DNA of 64,000 nucleotides from contig NZ_JAUMIT010000004.1 of the NCBI RefSeq assembly GCF_030519655.1, forward strand, positions 282,562 to 346,561. The letters are read 5' to 3'. Each line of letters opens with the position of its first letter. Within the stretch, counting starts at the first letter, position 1. Shown piece by piece: positions 55,496 to 63,152 of this stretch. The position numbers and the translations under genes were made by a program. The notes under the pieces were generated by a model. That model was not told the origin of the DNA and made no database searches. It saw only the letters and a program-made list of their open reading frames with translations. The DNA comes from Wenyingzhuangia gilva (GTDB taxonomy: Bacteria; Bacteroidota; Bacteroidia; Flavobacteriales; Flavobacteriaceae).

Positions 55496-55684
55496 AACGT
55501 TTTTGGCTAGGCTTTGTGCGGGAAGAAAATCGCCAAGATTTTCGAACACGTACTAAGCCGAAGCTTTTTGTTTGGATTTGTTTCTTTTAATTTCACAAAG
55601 CCAAATCAACAAGATTTGTCGACCTAGTAAATATACACAAAACTTTGAGAAAGCACAGAACCCGCATTAAGTTTAGCCGGTGTT
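55496..55684. repeat. attC-like site 4
   Basis: 189 bp, AAC 55496-55498, GTT 55682-55684. Cassette C ends: start GTTAGCCAC, end GTGGCTAAC, 9 of 9 complementary. Confidence 0.95.
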
Positions 55685-55696
55685 GTGTGTAGTTTT

Positions 55697-56320
55697 TTAT
55701 TTTGATTTTATGAATAATTTAGATATTTCTACCTCGATATATTTATCAAGTTTTATATCTGGGATATTGGAAATACTATAATTTTGTTCCTTACGTTTTT
55801 CTTTTTTTAATAAAAGATAGTAAGTTTCATTTTCAAAATAATATTGATTGTCTTTTAGAATTTCGTCTTTAAAATTGTTCGGGTTTTCAATATTTAGTTT
55901 TGCTAATGTTTGTGAAGCAAAAACAAACAAATTAGTAAGTGCCTCTTTTTTTTCTTCGGGATTCTTAATATTCAGTATTATTTGAATTTCATTCACATAA
56001 TTTTTTTCAGAACCTAATAATTGATATCCAATATCATTTATTTGTCCATTGTCAGAGGTTTTTCCAAATGTATTTATAGCTGAATGTGCTCCCCATTTAT
56101 TTTTTTCATTTAAATAACTTAATTCACCCCAACCAGTAAAATGTATATTATTTTTGTTAGTTAATATTTCTATTAATTTTTCTGGGTTTTTGAATGATTC
56201 TAATTTTGGAGGATTAGTATATTCTTTTGAAATTACTTTTGAGATTTGACTATTAATTTTTTTGTTTTCACAACTCGTGAGTATACATATAGTTAATAAG
56301 GTAAATAAAATGTTTTTCAT
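55697..56320 (-). CDS. Lipoprotein of unknown function (cassette D)
   Basis: 207 residues with a lipoprotein leader (FTLLTICILTSC-ENKK). The mature part has a patch NIHFTGWGELSYLNEKNKWG and a helical C-terminal half (EEKKEALTNLFVFASQTLAK). I do not recognise the family. It is the only gene of its cassette and starts 30 bp from the next site. Confidence 0.75.
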   Translation of the reverse strand: MKNILFTLLTICILTSCENKKINSQISKVISKEYTNPPKLESFKNPEKLIEILTNKNNIHFTGWGELSYLNEKNKWGAHSAINTFGKTSDNGQINDIGYQLLGSEKNYVNEIQIILNIKNPEEKKEALTNLFVFASQTLAKLNIENPNNFKDEILKDNQYYFENETYYLLLKKEKRKEQNYSISNIPDIKLDKYIEVEISKLFIKSK

Positions 56321-56350
56321 AGTTTTTCAGGTTTTTGGTTAATTACATAC

Positions 56351-56540
56351 AACGGTTTTGGCTAGGCTTTGTGCGGGATTGAAAATCGACAAGATTTTCA
56401 GACACGGACTAAGCCGAAGCTTTTTGTTTGGATTTGTTTCTTTGGTTTCACAAAGCCAAATCAACAAGATTTGGCGACTTAGTAAATATACACAAAACTT
56501 TGAAGTTAGAACCAAACCCGCATGAAGTTTAGCCGGTGTT
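56351..56540. repeat. attC-like site 5
   Basis: 190 bp, AAC 56351-56353, GTT 56538-56540. Cassette D ends: start GTTGTGTGT, end ACATACAAC, 8 of 9 complementary. Confidence 0.95.
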
Positions 56541-56662
56541 GCCTGTTGCTTTTATCTTATTTTATGAATATTTTCAATTTCATTTTTTAATAGTTTCTTT
56601 TAAAAAATATTCACTCTTTATTTTAATTTCATTTTCTTAATAAATCAGGGATTGTAGATTTT

Positions 56663-57103
56663 TTAAACTCCAGTATTATCTCCGTAAATTTCAATCATTT
56701 TCTCAAGCTGTAAAATTGTTGATTTAATATATGATTGGTCACTTATTATTTCAAATTCAAGTAAATTATTTTCATGATGTTTTTCAATAAATTTCCCTTT
56801 TAAAGTAGCTTTTCCGAATTTGTCAAATGTTAAAACCGAAACTAAATTATTCTCATACGAGCTTAATTGAGCTTCCCCTCTTAAATTTTCATAACATTTC
56901 TTCAATTTTTCATAAAAGAAATATAAATCTCCTGTTGAAATCCAAACTAGTCCTTTAACATTGTAACTTGATGCTTTAATTTCGATTGAACTTTCTGTGT
57001 CGTATCCACCAAATGGACAAGTTGTTTCAGGGAAATCAAAAATCTTTTGAGTATTGATTTTTAAGTAATTTCCATTTTCTCCATATATTAAAATTTCTAT
57101 CAT
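56663..57103 (-). CDS. Small soluble protein, possibly WapI-like immunity family (cassette E)
   Basis: 146 residues from the ATG at 57103 (MIEILIYGENG); a TTG at 57118 would add five residues. It has no signal peptide. The pattern of a beta-rich N-half, then STGDLYFFYEKLKKCYENLRGEAQLSS, then LEFEIISDQSYIKSTILQLE recalls WapI-type immunity proteins. That resemblance is from memory and weak; an immunity protein would fit a cassette that travels alone. About 120 bp between site 5 and the stop codon hold no gene. Confidence 0.6.
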   Translation of the reverse strand: MIEILIYGENGNYLKINTQKIFDFPETTCPFGGYDTESSIEIKASSYNVKGLVWISTGDLYFFYEKLKKCYENLRGEAQLSSYENNLVSVLTFDKFGKATLKGKFIEKHHENNLLEFEIISDQSYIKSTILQLEKMIEIYGDNTGV

Positions 57104-57139
57104 TATTTTATTTTTCAAGAATTTTTCGAAGTTACAGGC

Positions 57140-57328
57140 AACGGTTTTGGCTAGGCTTTGTGCGGGAAGAAAATCGGCAAGATTTTCGAACGCGTACTAA
57201 GCCGAAGCTTTTTGTTTGGATTTGTTTCTTTTGTTTTCACAAAGCCAAATCAACAAGATTTGGCGACTTAGTAAATATACACAAACTTTTGAGAAAGCAC
57301 AGAACCCGCATGAAGTTTAGCCGGTGTT
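57140..57328. repeat. attC-like site 6
   Basis: 189 bp, AAC 57140-57142, GTT 57326-57328. Cassette E ends: start GTTGCCTGT, end ACAGGCAAC, 9 of 9 complementary. Confidence 0.95.
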
Positions 57329-57339
57329 GGCAATAGTTT

Positions 57340-57774
57340 TTATTCCGTTTTTACTTTTTCAGTCAATTTATTAAATATATTTCTCAATTCAGTTTCTTTA
57401 GTCAAATCAAAAATGTCTAATAAATAACAAACACTTTCTGCTTCCCAAGTGTATTGAGCAATATTCCGATTATATTTTTTCAAGAGTTTGTTCAGACTTG
57501 TTTTGGTCACATTTCCACCAACTTCTTTCTCTAGTATAATTATAAAATCGTTTAAAGAGTCAAGTGATATTCTCCAATCTCTTTCCGCTTTTATAATTTT
57601 TTCCGCAATCTTTCTGTCAGTTTCGTTTTCAAATTGATTTTCTTCGATTAAGTCAAACAATTTGTCAAAAGTCATTAAAGGTATTTCAGTCATTTCATTA
57701 AGTTCAGATAAGTTTTTATCAATCATTTTCTTTATCAGCTTTGCGCTCTCCTTTCCAGAAAAATCGCTTTCCAA
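57340..57774 (-). CDS. Small helical protein of unknown function (cassette F)
   Basis: 144 residues, soluble and almost entirely helical (MESDFSGKESAKLIKKMIDK; KIIKAERDWRISLDSLNDFI; YTWEAESVCYLLDIFDLTKE). No known motif. Its start lies inside the 3' end of a second, 39-codon frame, so the two may be translationally coupled. It is the main gene of cassette F. Confidence 0.65.
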   Translation of the reverse strand: MESDFSGKESAKLIKKMIDKNLSELNEMTEIPLMTFDKLFDLIEENQFENETDRKIAEKIIKAERDWRISLDSLNDFIIILEKEVGGNVTKTSLNKLLKKYNRNIAQYTWEAESVCYLLDIFDLTKETELRNIFNKLTEKVKTE

Positions 57775-57838
57775 TTTTCCTTAAATGTTTGTGCCATTCT
57801 ATATCAGTCGTTAATTGACCTTCTCGTTTGTGTACCAT
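57719..57838 (-). CDS. 39-residue basic mini-protein overlapping the next gene (cassette F)
   Basis: ATG at 57838, TGA at 57719. Reads VHKREGQLTTDIEWHKHLR, then KIGKRFFWKGERKADKEND: charged, with many basic and aromatic residues. It overlaps the 144-residue gene by 56 bp in another frame. I have the impression that similar mini-proteins occur in Bacteroidota accessory regions, but I cannot name the family. The start is 18 bp from attC-like site 7, where cassette genes usually begin, which supports it being real. Confidence 0.5.
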   Translation of the reverse strand: MVHKREGQLTTDIEWHKHLRKIGKRFFWKGERKADKEND

Positions 57839-57855
57839 TTTTTCAAATTATTGCC

Positions 57856-58045
57856 AACGGTTTTGGCTAGGCTTTGTGCGGGATTGAAAATCGACAAGAT
57901 TTTCAGACACGGACTAAGCCGAAGCTTTTTGTTTGGATTTGTTTCTTTGGTTTCACAAAGCCAAATCAACAAGATTTGGCGACTTAGTAAATATACACAA
58001 AACTTTGAAGTTAGAACCAAACCCGCATGAAGTTTAGCCGGTGTT
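57856..58045. repeat. attC-like site 7
   Basis: 190 bp, AAC 57856-57858, GTT 58043-58045. Cassette F ends: start GTTGGCAATA, end TATTGCCAAC, 10 of 10 complementary. Confidence 0.95.
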
Positions 58046-58059
58046 GTAAGTAGTTATTA

Positions 58060-58205
58060 ATCATATCCATTTTCTTCTCCCCAATCTGAAATATCAATAT
58101 TTTCAATTTCTTCTTTTTTCAGTTTCTTTTGACCAATTATTATAATCTTCTAGAAACTCTTTTATTTTTGTAATTTTCTTTTTTAAATTCCTCTCTTTAT
58201 TTAGT
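58060..58205 (-). pseudogene. Frameshifted remnant of a small protein (cassette G)
   Basis: Directly after the 136-residue membrane protein gene, one frame reads DRLNKERNLKKKITKIKEFL and EDYNNWSKETEK. It hits a stop, while the next frame continues KKEEIENIDISDWGEENGYD to a stop at 58060. Joining the two gives about 60 residues with an acidic C-terminus. No ATG is present, so it is either a decayed gene or chance. Confidence 0.35.
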
Positions 58206-58208
58206 CTA

Positions 58209-58619
58209 TCAGAGTTTTTGTTTTTTATTATTCAATTTTTTATTCCGTTTAAATTCATCATTCAATAAAAACCCAAAAACTTCTATTCCTATTAGTATTA
58301 ATGAAATCCAAATCAGTTTCATGTCAGTTAATAGGTAAATAACAAAAATTGTTAGCAGAATTGTACGAAGTATAAAATGAATTATGTCAATTAAATAGCT
58401 CTCTTGTCTTATTTTATTTCTTACCATAAACTTTTTGATTACAAAAAATATTGCAATAGCTAAAATAGCAACAACTATGGATGAAAAAACAAAACCTAAA
58501 ATTATTTGGTCTAGATAATTCGTAATTAAGTTTTCTAAATAAGGAAATAGAATTATACCTAAAGATATTGTTATAAATATTCTTAAAAGTCTTAACGCTA
58601 TTTCTTTTCTAGTATTCAT
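58209..58619 (-). CDS. Four-helix membrane protein of unknown function (cassette G)
   Basis: 136 residues with four hydrophobic segments (LRIFITISLGIILFPYL; LGFVFSSIVVAILAIAIFFV; FILRTILLTIFVIYLL; LIWISLILIGIEVFGFLL) and short basic loops. The C-terminal tail is basic (FKRNKKLNNKKQK). No family recognised. The start is 15 bp from attC-like site 8. Confidence 0.7.
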   Translation of the reverse strand: MNTRKEIALRLLRIFITISLGIILFPYLENLITNYLDQIILGFVFSSIVVAILAIAIFFVIKKFMVRNKIRQESYLIDIIHFILRTILLTIFVIYLLTDMKLIWISLILIGIEVFGFLLNDEFKRNKKLNNKKQKL

Positions 58620-58633
58620 TAAAAATTACTTAC

Positions 58634-58821
58634 AACGGTTTTGGCTAGGCTTTGTGCGGGAAGAAAATCGACAGATTTTCGAACACGCAACTAAGCCGAA
58701 GCTTTTTGTTTGGTTTTGTTTTTTTGATTTCACAAAGCCAAATCAACAAGATTTGGCGACTTAGTAAATATACATAAAACTTTGAGAAAGTACAGAATCC
58801 GCATGAAGTTTAGCCGGTGTT
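58634..58821. repeat. attC-like site 8
   Basis: 188 bp, AAC 58634-58636, GTT 58819-58821; the first internal hairpin has lost a base (CGACAGATTTTCG). Cassette G ends: start GTTGTAAGTA, end TACTTACAAC, 10 of 10 complementary. Confidence 0.95.
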
Positions 58822-58828
58822 GGCAGCT

Positions 58829-60001
58829 TTAATTTTTTCTTAATTCATCTATTTTTTCATAAAAGTCATTTCCTTCTCCTTCAAATATTCCTTCAATAAT
58901 TCCTTTTGAATTTATTACAATTTTTGTTGGATACCTCATTACAGCAAAAATTACAGAAACATCTTTTTCTAAATCATCGTTATTGATAAGATTTTCCCAT
59001 TTTAAGTCATATTTTTTAACAGCATTTTTCCATTTGTCTTCTTTGTCATTACAGGCAATTCCAATAAAATCTATTTGATTATTATATTTTTCGTAATATG
59101 CTTTCATCTTCGGAAACCCAGCAATACAAGGAGCACACCAACTACCCCAAAAATCAAGTATTGTAAGTTTATTACTTGAATAATCTATTGTAATTTTTTC
59201 TCCATTAATGTTTTTTAGTGAAAATTTTGGAGCTTCTTTTGCAATTTTAATACTCAATTCAGCTTCTTTTACTTTCTTGTATTTTTCAAATGTGTTAAAT
59301 TGTGTTTTTAATAAATCTTTAAAAACCCCTTCTTTTACTATTTTTTTTAATTGATTAAAATACTTTCCTAAAGTATCTAAAGGTTGTCTTGTGAGGTAAA
59401 ATGCAGATATATCTTTATCTAAATTATTCTTAATATAATTTAATTGAATGTTACTTGCTTTAACTGCTTTTTCTTTTCGTTTTCTAAAGAGTGTATTAAT
59501 CTCATTTCTATCTCCATTTTTAGACATTAATGAATCAATTTTTAATTCAATTGCTGATTTCTCTATAAGTGCATTAGAATATTCATTTCTAAAATTACTA
59601 TAAGATTTATTTATTAAAGAACCTTTTGCTTGATATTTTAGATTCGTTTTATCTAAATTCCCTTTTACTGAAATTTTATCATCAGGTTTCAATATTAACA
59701 GAATTGATTTTTCAAACGGTCTATAAAAACTTTTATTTAATCTTACATATTGAGCTTTTTTAGGAGTTATTAAAGATAGAATAGGTTCGTTTATTTTTAA
59801 ATTATAAATAAATTTTCCATTTTTAGAATATAAAGTATCTAAAATTGGGTCTTCTCCAAAATTTGAAATTTTATAGTTCTCTACATAAATTGTATCATTT
59901 CCAATTTCAGGGATTTCAACCTCTAAATTATTTTTTTGTGAGCAGGAAAAAATTACTAATGTTAAAATTACTAATGTTAAAAATTTAATTTTCTTTTTCA
60001 T
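58829..60001 (-). CDS. TlpA-family thiol-disulfide oxidoreductase lipoprotein (cassette H)
   Basis: 390 residues from the ATG at 60001; the open frame further upstream runs through attC-like site 9 and is not coding. Lipoprotein leader (FLTLVILTLVIFSC-SQKN), a DUF4369-like domain (~25-130), a helical region with SAFYLTRQPLDTLGKY, and a thioredoxin domain (~255-390) with ILDFWGSWCAPCIAGFPKMK (CAPC) and MRYPTKIVINSKG as the cis-proline loop. Envelope thiol-disulfide exchange is predicted. It is not a copy of the TlpA genes in cassettes A and B: the leaders, linkers and active-site dipeptides differ. Confidence 0.9.
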   Translation of the reverse strand: MKKKIKFLTLVILTLVIFSCSQKNNLEVEIPEIGNDTIYVENYKISNFGEDPILDTLYSKNGKFIYNLKINEPILSLITPKKAQYVRLNKSFYRPFEKSILLILKPDDKISVKGNLDKTNLKYQAKGSLINKSYSNFRNEYSNALIEKSAIELKIDSLMSKNGDRNEINTLFRKRKEKAVKASNIQLNYIKNNLDKDISAFYLTRQPLDTLGKYFNQLKKIVKEGVFKDLLKTQFNTFEKYKKVKEAELSIKIAKEAPKFSLKNINGEKITIDYSSNKLTILDFWGSWCAPCIAGFPKMKAYYEKYNNQIDFIGIACNDKEDKWKNAVKKYDLKWENLINNDDLEKDVSVIFAVMRYPTKIVINSKGIIEGIFEGEGNDFYEKIDELRKN

Positions 60002-60028
60002 AGTTTTTTTGATTCTCTTATTGCTGCC

Positions 60029-60218
60029 AACGGTTTTGGCTAGGCTTTGTGCGGGAAGAAAATCGCCAAGATTTTCGAACACGCAACTAAGCCGAAGCTT
60101 TTTGTTTGGTTTTGTTTCTTTGGTTTCACAAAGCCAAATCAACAAGATTTGGCGACTTAGTAAATATACACAAAACTTTGAAGTAAGAACTAAACCCGCA
60201 TGAAGTTTAGCCGGTGTT
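60029..60218. repeat. attC-like site 9 (reference copy for the fold)
   Basis: 190 bp. Pairing boxes: AAC 60029-60031 with GTT 60216-60218; GGCTA 60038-60042 with TAGCC 60208-60212; TGCGGG 60050-60055 with CCCGCA 60195-60200. Internal hairpins: GAAAATC 60058-60064 with GATTTTC 60070-60076, and CCAAATC 60134-60140 with GATTTGG 60146-60152. Cassette H ends: start GTTGGCAGC, end GCTGCCAAC, 9 of 9 complementary. Confidence 0.95.
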
Positions 60219-60231
60219 AGCTTTAGTTTTT

Positions 60232-60555
60232 TTAATCAACAAAAGTTTCTTTCATTACTAATTTAAATTCTTTGATTTCAGGTTTTGACATTTTTCCTAA
60301 ACGTTTCACAATTCTAGTTTTATCTACAGTTCTGATTTGGTCAATAACAATCCAACCAATTTTATCATTATGTTTGATTTCAATTCGTGTTGGATAATTT
60401 CTCGAACTTGTGGTCATTGGAGCAACAATAATTGTTCTCAAATACTTATTCATTTCGTTTGGAGAAATAATTACACAAGGACGAGTTTTATTGATTTCAC
60501 TACCAACTGTTGGATTAAGATTAATCAAGACAATATCATATTGTTTTAATTCCAT
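60232..60555 (-). CDS. mazF: MazF/PemK-family toxin (cassette I)
   Basis: 107 residues. KQYDIVLINLNPTVGSEINK, TRPCVIISPNEMNKYLRTII, VAPMTTSSRNYPTRIEI and WIVIDQIRTVDKTRI are standard MazF/PemK segments, including the conserved arginine of TRPC and the TVDKxR region. MazF toxins cleave RNA, usually single-stranded mRNA at short motifs, and stop growth when the antitoxin is lost. The start overlaps the antitoxin gene stop by 10 bp. A toxin-antitoxin pair inside the array would penalise loss of its cassette. Confidence 0.94.
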   Translation of the reverse strand: MELKQYDIVLINLNPTVGSEINKTRPCVIISPNEMNKYLRTIIVAPMTTSSRNYPTRIEIKHNDKIGWIVIDQIRTVDKTRIVKRLGKMSKPEIKEFKLVMKETFVD

Positions 60556-60791
60556 TCTTCAAAGGTTTCGTCTTCAAAGACATCATTAAACAATAATTTA
60601 TCATCTCCATTCTCAGCCATTTGCTTAAAAGAGTCTTCCCATCCTTTTCTCGGAGTTGATAAAGGTTGAATAATGATTTTTCCTTTTTCAAGAATTAAAT
60701 CTACTTTATCTTTGATATTGTATTTTTCAAGAATAGTTTTACTGAAACGTATTCCTTTTGAATTTCCTATTTGAATAACTGAAACTTCCAT
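60546..60791 (-). CDS. mazE: MazE/AbrB-type antitoxin (cassette I)
   Basis: 81 residues. The N-terminal swapped-hairpin AbrB domain is seen as VSVIQIGNSKGIRFSKTILE and YNIKDKVDLILEKGKIII. The C-terminal tail is acidic (NDVFEDETFEEW), as expected for the toxin-wrapping region. It precedes and overlaps mazF, the usual order, so antitoxin is made first. Autoregulation of the pair is typical of the family. Confidence 0.92.
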   Translation of the reverse strand: MEVSVIQIGNSKGIRFSKTILEKYNIKDKVDLILEKGKIIIQPLSTPRKGWEDSFKQMAENGDDKLLFNDVFEDETFEEWN

Positions 60792-60852
60792 AATTTAACA
60801 TTTTTCGTTATTACAAAGTTATTACTATTTTTTCAATTACACAATTAAAGCT

Positions 60853-61042
60853 AACGGTTTTGGCTAGGCTTTGTGCGGGGTTGAAAATCGACAAGATTTT
60901 CGAACACGCACCTAAGCCGAAGCTTTTTGTTTGGTTTTGTTTCTTTGGTTTCACAAAGCCAAATCAACAAGATTTGGTGACTTAGTAAATATACACAAAC
61001 TTTGAAGTTTTAACTAAACCCGCATGAAGTTTAGCCGGTGTT
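60853..61042. repeat. attC-like site 10
   Basis: 190 bp, AAC 60853-60855, GTT 61040-61042. Cassette I ends: start GTTAGCTTTA, end TAAAGCTAAC, 10 of 10 complementary. Confidence 0.95.
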
Positions 61043-61099
61043 GCCATGCGTTTTATCATTTCAAAATTTTAATTTAATAGAATTTTAGAAAATTATTAA

Positions 61100-61573
61100 T
61101 TATTTTAATATTAGGTCTTTTTCAGTGTTAAATTCATTTTCAGAGATTGATACCATTTTTTCAATTTCTCCTTTTTTAGATAAATATACTTTTCCGTAAT
61201 TTGGAAGATTCGAAGTTATCGAATTATAATCTCCATTGATTAGAGGAGTTGCTTCAACAACAAATTTTTGTTGTCCATAAACATAAGGTATATACCAAAA
61301 TTTCGAATAAATTACAACATCTAAAAGAGCAATGCACCCAGGCGAATTTTCTATGATTTTGTCTATAACATTTTCAATTTTAGCTTGTTTAGTAGGTATC
61401 AAAATAATAATATGCGTTTTGTCTTCATCACTAACTCTTTTTTCAGACTTTTTAAGATTCGTGAGTTGATTTAATTCAATGTTTTTAGTTGAAATAAGAG
61501 TGAAGTCATGTAGTCTAGTACTACAACTAATCATAAATAAAGAAATAGATAACGTTAATAAGATTTTTTTCAT
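61100..61573 (-). CDS. Lipoprotein of unknown function (cassette J)
   Basis: 157 residues with a lipoprotein leader (LLTLSISLFMISC-STRL). The mature part has the patterns SEKRVSDEDKTHIIILIPTK and GCIALLDVVIYSKFWYIPYV. I recall similar short lipoproteins in Flavobacteriia; no function known. The segment between site 10 and the stop is empty. Confidence 0.75.
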   Translation of the reverse strand: MKKILLTLSISLFMISCSTRLHDFTLISTKNIELNQLTNLKKSEKRVSDEDKTHIIILIPTKQAKIENVIDKIIENSPGCIALLDVVIYSKFWYIPYVYGQQKFVVEATPLINGDYNSITSNLPNYGKVYLSKKGEIEKMVSISENEFNTEKDLILK

Positions 61574-61607
61574 TTTTACAGTTTAAGTTTTTTAATTTAT
61601 GCTTGGC

Positions 61608-61797
61608 AACGGTTTTGGCTAGGCTTTGTGCGGGCTTGAAAATCGCCAAGATTTTCGAACACGTACTAAGCCGAAGCTTTTTGTTTGGTTTTGTTTCTTT
61701 GATTTCACGAAGCCAAATCAACAAGATTTGGCGACTTAGTAAATATACACAAAACTTTGAAGTTAGCACAAAACCCGTATGAAGTTTAGCCGGTGTT
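61608..61797. repeat. attC-like site 11
   Basis: 190 bp, AAC 61608-61610, GTT 61795-61797. Cassette J ends: start GTTGCCATGCGT, end ATGCTTGGCAAC, 10 of 12 complementary. Confidence 0.95.
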
Positions 61798-61810
61798 GTG
61801 GTGTCGTTTT

Positions 61811-62197
61811 TTATCTATTAAATTTACTTAAATCAATTCTGTCCAAATATTTATTCTCAATATTTAAACGAAAAACTCCATCATCAATATAATTCATTTC
61901 AATTTTTTTATCTTTTTTATACAGAATTAATTTATCGTTTGTTAATTCATATTCAAATTCAGTATTTCCAAAAAAACGTTCTCCTAACTCAGGGCTTATA
62001 TAGACTTTATTGTCAATAAATTCAAAAGGAGTTTTTCCAAAATTAAGGACTCCTAAAGATCTTAATTTTTCCATACTATATTCAGGTTTCATATGAAATC
62101 CACCGATAGAATACTTTCCTTTTAAAACAGTAGTCTTCTCATTTGAGCATGAATATAAAAGCACCAATATTAATAGTATAGTCAGTTTTTTAATCAT
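61811..62197 (-). CDS. Lipoprotein of unknown function (cassette K)
   Basis: 128 residues with a lipoprotein leader (ILLILVLLYSC-SNEK). A short beta-rich mature domain (FIDNKVYISPELGERFFGN; TEFEYELTNDKLILYKKDKK) resembles a lipocalin-like or ligand-free beta fold. No family recognised. Confidence 0.75.
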   Translation of the reverse strand: MIKKLTILLILVLLYSCSNEKTTVLKGKYSIGGFHMKPEYSMEKLRSLGVLNFGKTPFEFIDNKVYISPELGERFFGNTEFEYELTNDKLILYKKDKKIEMNYIDDGVFRLNIENKYLDRIDLSKFNR

Positions 62198-62248
62198 TTT
62201 TATAAGTTTAATTAGTTATTATTTTAGGTTTCTTGATAAATGCACCAC

Positions 62249-62438
62249 AACGGTTTTGGCTAGGCTTTGTGCGGGAAGAAAATCGGTAAGATTTTCGAAC
62301 ACGCAACTAAGCCAAAGCTTTTTGTTTGGATTTGTTTCTTTGGTTTTCACAAAGCTAAATCAACAAGATTTGGCGACCCAGTAAATATACACAAAACTTT
62401 GAGAAGGCATAGAACCCGCATGAAGTTTAGCTGGTGTT
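62249..62438. repeat. attC-like site 12
   Basis: 190 bp, AAC 62249-62251, GTT 62436-62438, with a few point changes (TAAGCCAAAGC; AGCTGG before GTGTT). Cassette K ends: start GTTGTGGTG, end CACCACAAC, 9 of 9 complementary. Confidence 0.95.
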
Positions 62439-62948
62439 AGGTAACGTTTTTTTCAAAATGTTTTATTAAATTAAAATCTTTAGTTTTTAATAATAATTTT
62501 TAATGAATTTTAAGTTTTTTCAGAACTACCATAATTTCATACACGTTGCTCTGGTAAATTAATTTTCAAAGAATGGAGAAGTTAAATTTTTAAATAATTT
62601 ATCAAGCAGAAGTAAACATTTCTTAGCTACAATAACATAAACTTAAGACACCATTTTTCAGATTAAAAATTAACTTTCAAATAATAATCTCTATTCACAG
62701 CTACGATTTTTCAAACACGCAAAGATTGTATTTCAGCTTTTCTAAGCGATTTTAGATTTTGATTTATCAACTTAAACGACCGAATTAAAAAAACGTCAAA
62801 TCCAACCGTTAAATTGTTTTAAACGACTTTTCACTGTTAGAAATTTGCTTTTTCAGAAATAGAAATATTTCAAAATAGGAGAGAAGCAAAATTATCGGTT
62901 TTTAGAAAAGTTTCTTTGGAAAAACGCAGCTACGATTTTATGTTACCT
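62439..62948. other. Cassette L: 510-bp unit without a recognisable gene
   Basis: No frame of useful length on either strand. It contains a direct repeat CAGCTACGATTTT (about 62699 and 62930), the second copy just inside the right end. The ends obey the array rule (start GTTAGGTAAC, end GTTACCTAAC, 10 of 10). It may encode a small RNA or be a decayed cassette. Confidence 0.75.
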
Positions 62949-63138
62949 AACGGTTTTGGCTAGGCTTTGTGCGGGGTTGAAAATCGACAAGATTTTCGAA
63001 CACGTACTAAGCCGAAGCTTTTTGTTTGGTTTTGTTTCTTTGGTTTCACAAAGCCAAATCAACAAGATTTGGCGACCTAGTAAATATACACAAAACTTTG
63101 GAGTAGGAAAGAAGCCCGCATTAAGTTTAGCCGGTGTT
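62949..63138. repeat. attC-like site 13
   Basis: 190 bp, AAC 62949-62951, GTT 63136-63138. The next unit begins GTTACCTGC; its far end is not reached in the window. Confidence 0.95.
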
Positions 63139-63152
63139 ACCTGCTGTATTTT

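Noticed and set aside
60009..60203. Reading frames running through the attC-like sites on either strand, including N-terminal extensions of the TlpA genes
   Set aside because: The same frame recurs in many sites with the repeat sequence and is joined to unrelated genes; plausible signal-peptide starts lie downstream of the sites.
50925..63138. CRISPR array
   Set aside because: Repeats are ~190 bp, spacers are 450-2200 bp and contain genes; no cas genes are present.
53273..63138. The 190-bp palindrome as an independently inserted transposon-like repeat (MITE)
   Set aside because: No target duplications flank the copies, and the complementarity is between the two ends of each gene unit, not between the two flanks of a repeat.
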